From: Zeimonas arvi
GTDB lineage: Bacteria; Pseudomonadota; Gammaproteobacteria; Burkholderiales; Burkholderiaceae_E
Assembly (NCBI RefSeq): GCF_008039575.1
Contig: NZ_VDUY01000002.1
Span: forward strand, 248,001 to 312,000
Length of the DNA stretch: 64,000 bases
Reading direction: 5' to 3'
Shown here: in pieces, positions 35,358 through 43,365 of the stretch
How the letters are laid out: every line of letters starts with the position of its first letter
How positions within the stretch are numbered: position 1 is the stretch's first letter
Made by a program: the position numbers and the translations under genes
Notes under the pieces: generated by a model
Database searches by the model: none
What the model was told of the DNA's origin: nothing
Seen by the model: only the letters and a program-made list of their open reading frames with translations

Positions 35358-35416
35358 GGCGAGCCGCCCGCTCCGTCATGCGAGCACCGGTTACGCAATC
35401 GAAAAGGAGAAGCAGC

Positions 35417-35776
35417 ATGAAGACGAAGTATGTCGACGGCTTCGTACTGGCCGTTCCCGCCGCCAACAAGGAGGCCTACCTGCAGCACGCGGCCGAGGCC
35501 GCGCCGATCTTCAAGGAATTCGGCGTCAGCCGGATGATCGAATGCTGGGGCGACGAGGTGCCGGATGGCAAGCTGACCGACTTCCGCCGCGCGGTCCAGG
35601 CGCGCGAGGACGAGGTCGTGGTGTTCAGCTGGTTCGAGTACCCGTCGAAGGAGGTCCGCGACGCCGCGATGGCGCGAATGCAGACCGACCCGCGGATGAA
35701 GGCCATGGGCGACAAGATGCCCTTCGACGGCCAGCGGATGATCTTCGGAGGCTTCGTGCCGATCCTCGACGCCTGA
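35417..35776 (+). CDS. DUF1428 family protein
   Basis: A 119-residue protein of the DUF1428 (dimeric ferredoxin-like) family, which is usually about this size. YVDGFVLAVPAANKEAYLQH, WGDEVPDGK and DPRMKAMGDKMPFDGQRMIF are its conserved stretches. An AAAAGGAGAAG site precedes ATG 35417. Function is unknown in the family. It is the first gene rightward of the MarR promoter, so it is a likely regulated target. Confidence 0.88.
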   Translation: MKTKYVDGFVLAVPAANKEAYLQHAAEAAPIFKEFGVSRMIECWGDEVPDGKLTDFRRAVQAREDEVVVFSWFEYPSKEVRDAAMARMQTDPRMKAMGDKMPFDGQRMIFGGFVPILDA

Positions 35777-35815
35777 GCGACGCCGCCTGACTTCGGACAC
35801 CCGAGGAGACGAGCC

Positions 35816-36619
35816 ATGACCAACCATCACGGCGATTTCATCTGGTACGAACTGATGACTCCCGACGCCGAGGCGGCCGCGCGCTTCTACGCGTCGATCC
35901 TGGGCTGGCAGGACCGGCCTGCGGAAGCCGCCGCCGCCGGCGCCTACCGAATCTTCTCGGCCGCGGGCACCGACGTCGGCGGCCTGTACTGCACCGCCGG
36001 CGACCCGCGCTGCGCCGGCTCGCGCCCGGCCTGGCTGGGCTACGTCGGCGTCGACGATGTCGATGCCTCGGCAACCGATGTGCAGGCGGCCGGCGGCACG
36101 ATCCTCATGCCGCCCACCGACATTCCGGGCGTCGGCCGTTTCGCGATGATCGCCGACCCCCAGGGCGTGCCCTGCTATGTCATGCGCGGCGCGGTGGACG
36201 CGGCCAGCACCGCCTTCGCCCCGGACACGCCGGGGCATTGCCAATGGAACGAGCTGACCACCGCCGACCAGCAGGCCGCCCTCGCCTTCTATGGCGGGCG
36301 CTTCGGCTGGCAACCGGGCGACGCGGTCGACATGGGCGAGCTCGGCGACTACCGCTTCCTGGTCCAGCGGGGCATCACGATCGGAGCGGTGATGAACGCC
36401 CCTCCCGGCGGCCCGCCGCCGATGTGGACCTTCTACTTCGGTGTGCCGGACATCGACCGGGCCGCGGCGGCGATCGTCGGCGGCGGCGGCACGGTCCACC
36501 ACGGGCCGGCCGAGGTGCCCGGCGGCAGCCGCATCGTCGTCGCCAGCGATCCGCAGGGCGCGGGCTTCGGGCTCGTTGCGCCGCCTCCCGCGACCGCATC
36601 GAAGGAGACATCGACATGA
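35816..36619 (+). CDS. VOC family protein with two glyoxalase-fold domains
   Basis: A 267-residue protein of two tandem vicinal-oxygen-chelate modules (about 5-125 and 135-262). Each begins with an ExxxxD/W pattern: FIWYELMTPDAEAAARFYAS and CQWNELTTADQQAALAFYGG. FAMIADPQGVP and IVVASDPQGAGFGL close the repeats. Members include glyoxalase-like and antibiotic-resistance proteins, and hydroxylase-associated proteins; the reaction here is unknown. A GAGGAG site precedes ATG 35816. It overlaps the SRPBCC gene by four bases. Confidence 0.9.
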   Translation: MTNHHGDFIWYELMTPDAEAAARFYASILGWQDRPAEAAAAGAYRIFSAAGTDVGGLYCTAGDPRCAGSRPAWLGYVGVDDVDASATDVQAAGGTILMPPTDIPGVGRFAMIADPQGVPCYVMRGAVDAASTAFAPDTPGHCQWNELTTADQQAALAFYGGRFGWQPGDAVDMGELGDYRFLVQRGITIGAVMNAPPGGPPPMWTFYFGVPDIDRAAAAIVGGGGTVHHGPAEVPGGSRIVVASDPQGAGFGLVAPPPATASKETST

Positions 36620-37062
36620 GCACCGGCACAGTGCGCTTTCACCGGGTGCTGCGCGCCCCGGCCGAACGCGTGTACCGCGCCTTCCTCGACCCCGAGGCCA
36701 TGGTGAAGTGGCTGCCGCCCCATGGCTTCACGGGGCGGGTCCACGAACTCGACGCCCGGGTCGGCGGCCGGTACCGGATGTCCTTCACCCAGCTGTCGAA
36801 CGGGAAGACCCACGCGTTCGGCGGCACGTACCTTGAGCTGGTCGCCGGCGAACGGCTGCGCTATTCCGATCGATTCGACGACCCGGGCCCGCCAGGAGAG
36901 ATGCACACCACCGTGACCCTGCGGCCGGTGAGCTGCGGCACCGAGCTCGAGATCGTGCAGGAAGGAATCCCCGCCGCGATTCCACCCGAGGCCTGCCACC
37001 TGGGCTGGCAGGAGTCGCTCGCGCAGCTGGCCGCGCTGGTCGAGGCCGAGATTCCCGACTGA
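36616..37062 (+). CDS. SRPBCC/AHSA1-like protein
   Basis: A 148-residue START-like protein of the AHSA1 group. FHRVLRAPAERVYRAFLDPE and WLPPHGFTGRVHELDARVGG are the usual beginning, GGTYLELVAGERLRYSDRFD the middle, and HLGWQESLAQLAALVEAE the C-terminal helix. Such proteins bind hydrophobic small molecules. It is coupled to the VOC gene (ATGA) and convergent with the dehalogenase-like gene. Confidence 0.9.
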   Translation: MSTGTVRFHRVLRAPAERVYRAFLDPEAMVKWLPPHGFTGRVHELDARVGGRYRMSFTQLSNGKTHAFGGTYLELVAGERLRYSDRFDDPGPPGEMHTTVTLRPVSCGTELEIVQEGIPAAIPPEACHLGWQESLAQLAALVEAEIPD

Positions 37063-37075
37063 GAACAACCGAGAC

Positions 37076-37936
37076 TCAGCCCGGCAGGAAGTCGCCCAGC
37101 ACCGCCAGCAGCTCGTCGGGGGCTTCCTCGGGAATGAAGTGCCCGCAGTCGAGGGCGTGGCCCCGAACCTCGTCGGCCTTCTCTCTCCAGGTGGCGAGCA
37201 CGTCGAACATCGCGTCCATCTTGCCGGCACGGCCCCAGATCGCGAGCACCGGGCAGCGCAGCCGCCTGGCGAGATCGCGCTCGTCGTCCTCGAGGTCGCG
37301 GGTCGCGGCGGCCCGATAGTCCTCGAGGCCGGCACGGATCGTGCCCGGCAGCGTGAAGGCGCGCAGGTACTCCTGGAACATCGGCTCCTCGATCGCGCCG
37401 GCACGGAAGCTCAGTGTGCGGAACATCTGCCTCAGGAAGGCCTCGGGCGCCGCCTGCAGCATGATCTCGGGCAGGTCGGGTGCCTGGAAGAAGAACCAGT
37501 GCCAATAGGCGGCCGCGAGGTGGCGATCGGCCTTCGCGAACACCGTGTGCGTGGGCACGACGTCGAGCACGCACAGCCTGGTGATCGCGTCCGGGTGATC
37601 GAGCGCCTGCCGGTGCGCGACCCGCGCGCCGCGGTCGTGGCCGACCAGCGCGTAGCGCGAGTGGCCCAGCGCGAGCATCGTCTCGTGCATGTCGCGCGCC
37701 ATCGTCTTCTTGTCGTAGCCGTCGCGCGGCTTGTCCGAGTCGCCGTAGCCGCGCAGGTCAGGACAGACGACGGTGAAGCGGTCGAGCAGCTTCGGGGCGA
37801 CCTTGCGCCACATCTGGCCGGTCTGCGGGTAGCCGTGCAGCAGCAGCACGGCCGGGCCCCGTCCGCCGGTCCAGAGATTCACCTTGATGCCGTTGGCCCG
37901 GACCGTGCGGTGGTCCATCCCGGTCATGAACTGCAT
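37076..37936 (-). CDS. Alpha/beta hydrolase with a fluoroacetate dehalogenase active site
   Basis: A 286-residue hydrolase with HGYPQT and PDLRGYGDSDKP. Every residue used by fluoroacetate dehalogenase of Rhodopseudomonas palustris has a counterpart: nucleophile Asp101, carboxylate-binding Arg102 and Arg105 (GHDRGAR), Asp125 (VLDVVPT), fluoride-pocket His146, Trp147 and Tyr207 (WHWFF, DYRA), and catalytic His266 (GHFIPEEAP). Spacing of the first five matches exactly. It should hydrolyse a 2-halocarboxylic acid; whether fluoride is released is not provable here. Start ATG 37936 follows a GGGGAG site. It is the last gene of the TetR-headed unit, 82 bases after the methyltransferase. Confidence 0.85.
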   Translation of the reverse strand: MQFMTGMDHRTVRANGIKVNLWTGGRGPAVLLLHGYPQTGQMWRKVAPKLLDRFTVVCPDLRGYGDSDKPRDGYDKKTMARDMHETMLALGHSRYALVGHDRGARVAHRQALDHPDAITRLCVLDVVPTHTVFAKADRHLAAAYWHWFFFQAPDLPEIMLQAAPEAFLRQMFRTLSFRAGAIEEPMFQEYLRAFTLPGTIRAGLEDYRAAATRDLEDDERDLARRLRCPVLAIWGRAGKMDAMFDVLATWREKADEVRGHALDCGHFIPEEAPDELLAVLGDFLPG

Positions 37937-38018
37937 TCGCGCTCTCCCCTTCTGGCCTGTCCTGTCGCAGGAGAGCATAGCGCGCCCGTCGCCCGCCGAG
38001 GCCTCGCGATCGACCGTA

Positions 38019-38813
38019 TCAGCGCCGGGACCCTGCCTGGCCCCGCACGGCATCGTCGTCGCCGGCGCGATGGCCACGCCAGCGAAGCGGAAGCAGCATG
38101 CCGGCCTGCTCGCGATAGCGCCGGTAGGCATCGCCGAAATGCGCGACAAGATCGCGCTCCTCCAGCCGGATCCCGATCAGGATGTATCCGGTCGTGGCCA
38201 CCGCGAACAGCAGGTGTCCCGCGGTCATCACCGGCGTTGCCCAGAAGGCGAGCAGGAAGCCGAGATAGATCGGGTGCCGGACGTGTCGGTACAGCAGCGG
38301 CGTGCGGAAGACGGGCTCCGGCATCGGCCGGCCGGCAAGGCGCGCGAGCACCTGTCGCAGTCCGAAGAGTTCGAGGTGATCGATCATGAAGGTGCTGGCG
38401 AAGACGATCGCCCAGCCGAGCCAGTGCGCGACGATCAGCGCCGTCGCCGCCAGGCCGTCCGGCAGCGACCATACGGTCTGCGTGATCGGTCGCCACTGCG
38501 CGAACAGCAGGATCAGCGCCGCGCTCGCCAGCAGCACGTAGGTGCTGCGCTCGATCGGCGCGGGAACGAAGCGCGTCCACCAGCGCTTGAACGCGGGCCG
38601 AGCCATCACGCTGTGCTGCACCGCGAACACCGTCAGCAGCAGCGTGTCGACAATCAGCGCCTCGGCCAGCGTCGCGCCGGTCGCGCCGGCCGGCCAGCCG
38701 GCATCGATGGTCTTCGGCACGATAAAGTCGCCGACGAATCCGATCGCATAGAGGAAGGTGAGCAGGAAGATCGCGTAGGCGACCACACCGTAGATGAGAG
38801 CGATGGCGGGCAT
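38019..38813 (-). CDS. mddA: MddA-like methanethiol S-methyltransferase, membrane protein
   Basis: A 264-residue integral membrane protein with five or six helices, of the NnrU/isoprenylcysteine methyltransferase superfamily. The stretches FAVQHSVMARPAFKRWWTRF, PIERSTYVLLASAALILLF, HLELFGLRQV, RHPIYLGFLLAFWATPVMTA and ILIGIRLEERDL match my recollection of MddA, which methylates methanethiol to dimethyl sulfide with S-adenosylmethionine. AGAGGAG precedes ATG 38813. It is 19 bases downstream of the hydrolase-glycosyltransferase gene. An alternative thiol or other small substrate is possible. Confidence 0.82.
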   Translation of the reverse strand: MPAIALIYGVVAYAIFLLTFLYAIGFVGDFIVPKTIDAGWPAGATGATLAEALIVDTLLLTVFAVQHSVMARPAFKRWWTRFVPAPIERSTYVLLASAALILLFAQWRPITQTVWSLPDGLAATALIVAHWLGWAIVFASTFMIDHLELFGLRQVLARLAGRPMPEPVFRTPLLYRHVRHPIYLGFLLAFWATPVMTAGHLLFAVATTGYILIGIRLEERDLVAHFGDAYRRYREQAGMLLPLRWRGHRAGDDDAVRGQAGSRR

Positions 38814-38832
38814 GACAGTCTCCTCTGGAGGG

Positions 38833-40992
38833 TTAACGCGCCCAGTCGCGGTTCTCGAGCACCCGCGCGATGCGCAGCGCCGCGCGCGCAGCGCCGTCGG
38901 ACTCGACCGGCCGGTAGCGCACCGGCGCGTGCATCGCGGCCAGCGCGCGATCGGCCAGCAAGGCCGGCGTCGCGTCGCGATAGTCGACCGCATTGTCGGC
39001 GCCATAGTTGGCGAGCCGCTGGCGCACGTGGATGCACTGCTCGAAGTGGCGCTGCAGCGGGAAGCTCAGGAAGGGCCGGCGCGTCGCGACGAGCTCCATG
39101 CAGGTCGACAGGCCACCCTGCACCAGGGCCAGATCGCAGCAGGCCAGATGCTCGTACAGGTTGTGCACGTAGGGCCGGATCTCGAGCCCGTCGTGCGGGG
39201 GCAGCTCCACCGCCAGCCTGGGGCCCGCGACCAGGATCATCCGGAGCTCCGGCAGCTCGCGCTTCATCCGCGGGAATGCGTCGGCGATCCGCCGAAGCAG
39301 GTGTCCGCCGACCGCGGTGCCGCCGACCGACGCGATCGCGATCCGCTCGTCGCGGCGATAGCCGTGTCGCGCGCGCAGCCGGTCGGTGTCAGCGAGGCTG
39401 GCCGGATCGAAAGGCAGCGCATAGCCGCAGTAGCAGAAGTTCCGGTCGGTCCACTCCCGGATGCCGGGCAGCTCCGGGCCGAAGGGCCGGTCGGGCACGT
39501 CGTCGGGGTTCCCGACGAACAGCGCCGCGTCGCGCAGGTAGGGGTAGCGCTCGACGTGCTCGATGTCGTCGGCGTTGCGGTCTGCGCACAGGAAGGACTC
39601 GCGCTCGTCGTCGGCGTCCATCGGCAGGCAGCCGACGAAATCGGTGAGGAACACGAAGGGCTGGCGCTTGAGCTCGGGGTTCTCGTGATAGTGGTAGTCG
39701 ACGTCCCAGGCCTCGTCGCCGACCACGATGTCGAAGTGCTCGCTGCGCATCAGCTCCAGGAAGACCATGAAGTTGCGCGCCATGATCTCGTCCATCGAGC
39801 GCAGCGCGAAGAAGGCCGACAGGTCGTGCTCGCCGGCCACGTGCTCGAAATGACGGCTCTCGTTGGCCAGCCGCCCGCAGATCGGGTGCACGCGCTCGCC
39901 CTCGCGCTCGAGATAACCGGCGGCCGGATCGACGGTGAACCAGTCGACCTGCAGGTCGGGCTGGAGCTTGCGCAGCTCGCGTGCGATCGCGAGGTCGCGT
40001 TGCACGTGACCCAGGCCGATCGGGCTGCTGACGAAGAGCGCTCGCCGCGGCCGGGCCATGCCGCGCACCCAGGTGCGGCGCGCCGGGCCCGCGCCGACGA
40101 AATCGCACACCGCGCTGCTGAACATCACCGGGTCGCGCACCGCCTGCACGTGGCCGCCCCCCTCGACCGTGAGCATGCGCGAGCCGGGCACCAGCTCGTG
40201 GATCGCCTCGCCCTTCTTCCACGGCACGCGCAAGTCGGCGTCACCGTGAATCACAAGGGTCGGACAGGTGACTCGACGCGCATGCTCCCGAACGTCGTGG
40301 CCGCGCCAGCCCCGGAAGGCCCAGCCGATCGTGTCGGCATCGCTCGCCCAGGCGTAGCGCACACCGTCCTCGTAGGCCTTCGTCGAGTGTGGCTCGTTGA
40401 ACAGCCGCGACATGAAGCCGTCGACATAGCCGGGCCAGTCGTCGCGGATCCCCGCGGCCTCGGTGCGGACCCTGTCGGCGATCTGCGGATCGGCGGCGAG
40501 GGTCTCTGCGAAACCGCCGCACGCGATCAGGTGCGTGACCCGCGCCGGCTGCTCGGCGGCCAGCCGCAGCACCGTCATCGCGGCTGCCGAGATGCCGACC
40601 AGCGCCACCCGGTCAGCGCCTGCCGCGTCGAGCACGCCGACGAAGTCGCGGTAGTAGAGCCCGAAGTCGTAGGCCTGCTGCCCGACCGGCCGGTCCGATC
40701 GGCCGTTCCCGCGCCCGTCGGTCGTGATCACCCGGAAGTGCTGCGAGAGCCAGGGGACGACACCCTTGAGCATCTGCGAATGCACCATCTGGAAGGACGG
40801 CGCGAAGGCCAGCCACGGCCCCCGCTCGCCCCACACGCCGTACCAGATCTTCACGCCATCGTTGTCGAAGAATCCCTCGCGGACGGGCGCGATCGATTCG
40901 TAGGGCCTGCGCGCCTCGGGTGCCAGCGTGCCGGGATCAGGCAGCGGCCCGGCGATTTGCCGGAATCGCTCGGGAAGAGCCTTGCCTTCCAT
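38833..40992 (-). CDS. Fusion of alpha/beta hydrolase and GT-B glycosyltransferase
   Basis: A 719-residue protein. Residues about 40-300 are an alpha/beta hydrolase: VITTDGRGNGRSDRP, nucleophile Ser135 in LVGISAAAM, HGDADLRVP, and a GGGHVQAV histidine. Residues about 315-719 are a GT-B glycosyltransferase-like region: LFVSSPIGLGHVQRDLAIAR at the start and DLALVQGGLSTCMELVATRR with PLQRHFEQCIH near the C-terminus, as in MurG/UGT-type donor sites. The join (GAGPARRTWVRGMARPRR) contains Met312 (ATG 40059), so separate translation of the second half is conceivable, but no ribosome site is seen there. AGAAGGAGGTGACG precedes ATG 40992. It is two bases from the TetR gene. The substrate is unknown. 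Confidence 0.85.
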   Translation of the reverse strand: MEGKALPERFRQIAGPLPDPGTLAPEARRPYESIAPVREGFFDNDGVKIWYGVWGERGPWLAFAPSFQMVHSQMLKGVVPWLSQHFRVITTDGRGNGRSDRPVGQQAYDFGLYYRDFVGVLDAAGADRVALVGISAAAMTVLRLAAEQPARVTHLIACGGFAETLAADPQIADRVRTEAAGIRDDWPGYVDGFMSRLFNEPHSTKAYEDGVRYAWASDADTIGWAFRGWRGHDVREHARRVTCPTLVIHGDADLRVPWKKGEAIHELVPGSRMLTVEGGGHVQAVRDPVMFSSAVCDFVGAGPARRTWVRGMARPRRALFVSSPIGLGHVQRDLAIARELRKLQPDLQVDWFTVDPAAGYLEREGERVHPICGRLANESRHFEHVAGEHDLSAFFALRSMDEIMARNFMVFLELMRSEHFDIVVGDEAWDVDYHYHENPELKRQPFVFLTDFVGCLPMDADDERESFLCADRNADDIEHVERYPYLRDAALFVGNPDDVPDRPFGPELPGIREWTDRNFCYCGYALPFDPASLADTDRLRARHGYRRDERIAIASVGGTAVGGHLLRRIADAFPRMKRELPELRMILVAGPRLAVELPPHDGLEIRPYVHNLYEHLACCDLALVQGGLSTCMELVATRRPFLSFPLQRHFEQCIHVRQRLANYGADNAVDYRDATPALLADRALAAMHAPVRYRPVESDGAARAALRIARVLENRDWAR

Positions 40993-40994
40993 CG

Positions 40995-41681
40995 TCACCT
41001 CCTTCTGCGCGCGCCACCTCGCCTGGTGGCCGTGTCGCTCGCCACGCCGCGGGGCGAGGTCGCGCTCGCCTCGAGCGCTGACAGCATGCGGCCGATCGCG
41101 TCGAGCGCAGGCTCGTGCCGCACCCTCTCCTCGTCGCCGCCGATCAGGCGTGCGAACTCCATGCCGAGCCAGAACTCCGAGATGAGCGTGGCGATCGCCT
41201 CGGCATCGAATCCTTCCGGCAGCCGCGGCGCATGCATTCGCAGCGCCTCGCGCACCGCCTCGAGCACCACGCCCTTCCAGGCCCGGATACGCGGAAGGAA
41301 CTGCTCGCGCAGTTCGACGTTCGACAGGCTGGCCGAATAGAGCTCGGCCTGCACTCGCACGAAGCCGGAGGCGAGGTCGTCCTCGTAGAAAGCCCGGGCT
41401 TGCGCCCATTTCTGCGCGAATCCGCCGGGCGAGGCGTACATCCGGCGCTGCCGCTCCAGGAGCCGGCGATTGGCCTCGTCGAGCACCGCGATGACGAGCC
41501 GGTCCTTGGTGCCGAAGTGGTAGTTGATCAGCGCGTGGTTGACGCCCGCGTCCTTCGCGATCTCGCGCACGCTCAGCGCCGCGTAACCCTGGGTGGCCAG
41601 CGTACGGAACGCTGCTTGCAGGATCCGCGTCTTGGTGTCGACGGCAGGCATCGGTTTCGGCTTCGGGTCCGATCCGGACAT
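40995..41681 (-). CDS. TetR family transcriptional regulator
   Basis: A 228-residue regulator. The helix-turn-helix is ALSVREIAKDAGVNHALINY followed by HFGTKDRLV, typical of TetR. The C-terminal ligand domain ends in an Arg-rich tail (RRGGARRRR). It heads the leftward unit with the fusion protein two bases away, and it faces the divergent SDR. The 229-base gap contains nested inverted repeats, so it probably controls both directions. Confidence 0.93.
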   Translation of the reverse strand: MSGSDPKPKPMPAVDTKTRILQAAFRTLATQGYAALSVREIAKDAGVNHALINYHFGTKDRLVIAVLDEANRRLLERQRRMYASPGGFAQKWAQARAFYEDDLASGFVRVQAELYSASLSNVELREQFLPRIRAWKGVVLEAVREALRMHAPRLPEGFDAEAIATLISEFWLGMEFARLIGGDEERVRHEPALDAIGRMLSALEASATSPRGVASDTATRRGGARRRR

Positions 41682-41707
41682 CTTCGTGCCACTCCGGTGA
41701 GGATGGT

Positions 41708-41752
41708 GAACGATCGGAATTGACCAATTGGTTTATACAGTCGTTCAATTCC
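41708..41752. promoter_or_regulatory. Nested inverted repeats between tetR and SDR, candidate TetR operator
   Basis: The gap contains the perfect palindrome ACCAATTGGT (41724-41733), nearly co-centred with TGAACGA (41708-41714) and TCGTTCA (41742-41748). A second pair, GAATTGA (41718-41724) and TCAATTC (41746-41752), overlaps them. TATACA at 41735-41740 is a possible rightward -10. The remaining gap up to 41910 shows no gene or strong signal. Confidence 0.55.
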
Positions 41753-41910
41753 TGCAATCGAGGATGACCCTGACAGGAGTAGTGGCGAACGCAGGCCTCC
41801 CAATGCGGCGCCGAGGAAACGGCACGACCGAAGCGCGGCGCCGGCACCAGGCGCGCGCTTCCCGGCAGAATCGATGGTCGCGTCGTCGTGGCGCAAGAAG
41901 AGGATCTCGA

Positions 41911-42615
41911 ATGACAGTGCAGAAGACAGCCATCGTCACCGCCGCCGGCAGCGGCATGGGCGCGGCGGCCGCCAGGCGGCTGGCCGCCGACGGCTTCCGG
42001 GTCGCCATCCTCTCGTCCTCCGGCAAGGGCGAGGCGCTCGCGGCCGAGCTCGGCGGCATCGGCCTGACCGGATCGAACCAGTCGAACGAGGACCTCGGCA
42101 GGCTGGTCGACCTGGTCGTGTCCCGCTGGGGGCGCATCGACGTGCTCGTCAACAGCGCCGGCCACGGTCCGCGCGGGCCGATCCTGCAGATCACCGACGA
42201 GGACTGGCACCGGGGCATGGACACCTACCTGCTGAACGTGATCCGCCCGACCCGGCTGGTGGTTCCGCACATGCGCGGTCAGGGCTCGGGCGTGATCGTC
42301 AACATCTCGACTGCGTGGGCCTTCGAGCCCAGCGAGATGTTCCCGACCTCGGCGGTATTCCGCGCCGGGCTGGCCGCCTTCGCCAAGATCTTCGCGGACA
42401 CCCATGCGAAGGACAACATCCGGATGAACAACGTGCTGCCCGGCTGGATCGACAGCCTGCCGGCCACCGAGGAGCGCCGCAGCAGCGTGCCGATGCAGCG
42501 CTACGGCCGGAGCGAGGAGATCGCGGCCACCGTCGCCTTCCTGGCCTCGGACGGGGCGGGCTACATCACCGGGCAGAACATCCGGGTCGATGGCGGATTG
42601 ACCCGGTCGGTATGA
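41911..42615 (+). CDS. SDR family oxidoreductase
   Basis: A 234-residue classical SDR. TAIVTAAGSGMGAAAARRLA has the glycine motif (with A for the usual first G), VLVNSAGHG replaces NNAG with NSAG, and VIVNISTAWAF supplies the Ser. The Tyr-x-x-x-Lys motif is not recognisable: after MFPTSAVFRAGLAAFAK the tyrosine position reads phenylalanine or serine and a lysine is seven residues on. The C-terminus YITGQNIRVDGGLTRSV is normal. Catalysis may therefore be altered or lost. Divergent from tetR; coupled to a DUF2798 gene. Confidence 0.88.
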   Translation: MTVQKTAIVTAAGSGMGAAAARRLAADGFRVAILSSSGKGEALAAELGGIGLTGSNQSNEDLGRLVDLVVSRWGRIDVLVNSAGHGPRGPILQITDEDWHRGMDTYLLNVIRPTRLVVPHMRGQGSGVIVNISTAWAFEPSEMFPTSAVFRAGLAAFAKIFADTHAKDNIRMNNVLPGWIDSLPATEERRSSVPMQRYGRSEEIAATVAFLASDGAGYITGQNIRVDGGLTRSV

Positions 42616-42650
42616 TGCGGCGCTGCCAGCCCCTCGCTACCCTCCTCCCG

Positions 42651-42923
42651 ATGAACGCTCCCAGCACTTCGCAGAAGACCTTCCTCGGCACGCCCAGGAT
42701 CCCGGCCCGATACGCCGGCATCGTGATGCCCTTCCTGCTCTCGCTGCTGATGACCCTGGTGGTCTCGCTGATCAGCACGCTGCGCGCGTTGGGGCCTGTC
42801 GAAGGCTTCCTCGGCACCTGGCTCGGCGCCTGGGCACTGTCGTGGGTGGTGGCGTTCCCGACCCTGCTCGTGGTGCTGCCGATCGTGCGGCGCCTGACCG
42901 CGGCGCTGGTGGAACCGGGCTGA
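42651..42923 (+). CDS. DUF2798 small membrane protein
   Basis: A 90-residue protein with two membrane helices (about 22-42 and 57-80) in the pattern IPARYAGIVMPFLLSLLMTL and GLGPVEGFLGTW-like loop, as in DUF2798. ATG 42651 fits the family N-terminus but has no ribosome site; ATG 42612, overlapping the SDR stop, would add 13 residues and couple translation. Function is unknown. Confidence 0.8.
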   Translation: MNAPSTSQKTFLGTPRIPARYAGIVMPFLLSLLMTLVVSLISTLRALGPVEGFLGTWLGAWALSWVVAFPTLLVVLPIVRRLTAALVEPG

Positions 42924-42936
42924 CGCCGCAAAGTCC

Positions 42937-43344
42937 ATGAACCCGAGCGAGCCTGCGATGCGCCTGCGCGTATTCCGCGTGCTGCTGGCCGCTGTCGCGA
43001 TCGGTTTCGGGCTGCTGACCCTCGTCGCCGGGGCTCGCGTGCTCGCCGGCGCCGACCCAGGCTACGTGGTCTTCAGGCCACTGCTGCTCTTCAACACGGC
43101 GATGGGCGCCGCGTATGTGGCGGCGGGCGTCGCGATGCTGCGTAGCGCCACGTGGGGCAAGCGCGCGGCCGGCGCGATCCTCGCGCTGAACCTGCTTGCG
43201 CTCGCGACGATCCTCGCCCTCTACGCATCGGGAAGCGGTGCGGTGGCCAGCGCGAGCCTGGGCGCGATGACGCTGCGGACAGCGATTTGGCTCGCGCTCT
43301 TCGTCGGGCTGAACCGAATCATACGGCCGACATTCAACCCTTGA
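42937..43344 (+). CDS. Small integral membrane protein, unknown
   Basis: A 135-residue protein with four predicted transmembrane helices (about 15-33, 48-65, 76-95, 108-124). It ends LNRIIRPTFNP. ATG 42937 or ATG 42958 (MRLRVFRVLL) may be the start. I do not recognise a family. It lies 13 bases after DUF2798 and 21 bases before the next membrane protein, so the three are probably co-transcribed. Confidence 0.75.
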   Translation: MNPSEPAMRLRVFRVLLAAVAIGFGLLTLVAGARVLAGADPGYVVFRPLLLFNTAMGAAYVAAGVAMLRSATWGKRAAGAILALNLLALATILALYASGSGAVASASLGAMTLRTAIWLALFVGLNRIIRPTFNP

Positions 43345-43365
43345 TCTGCGGGGGTAGAGTGCGCC

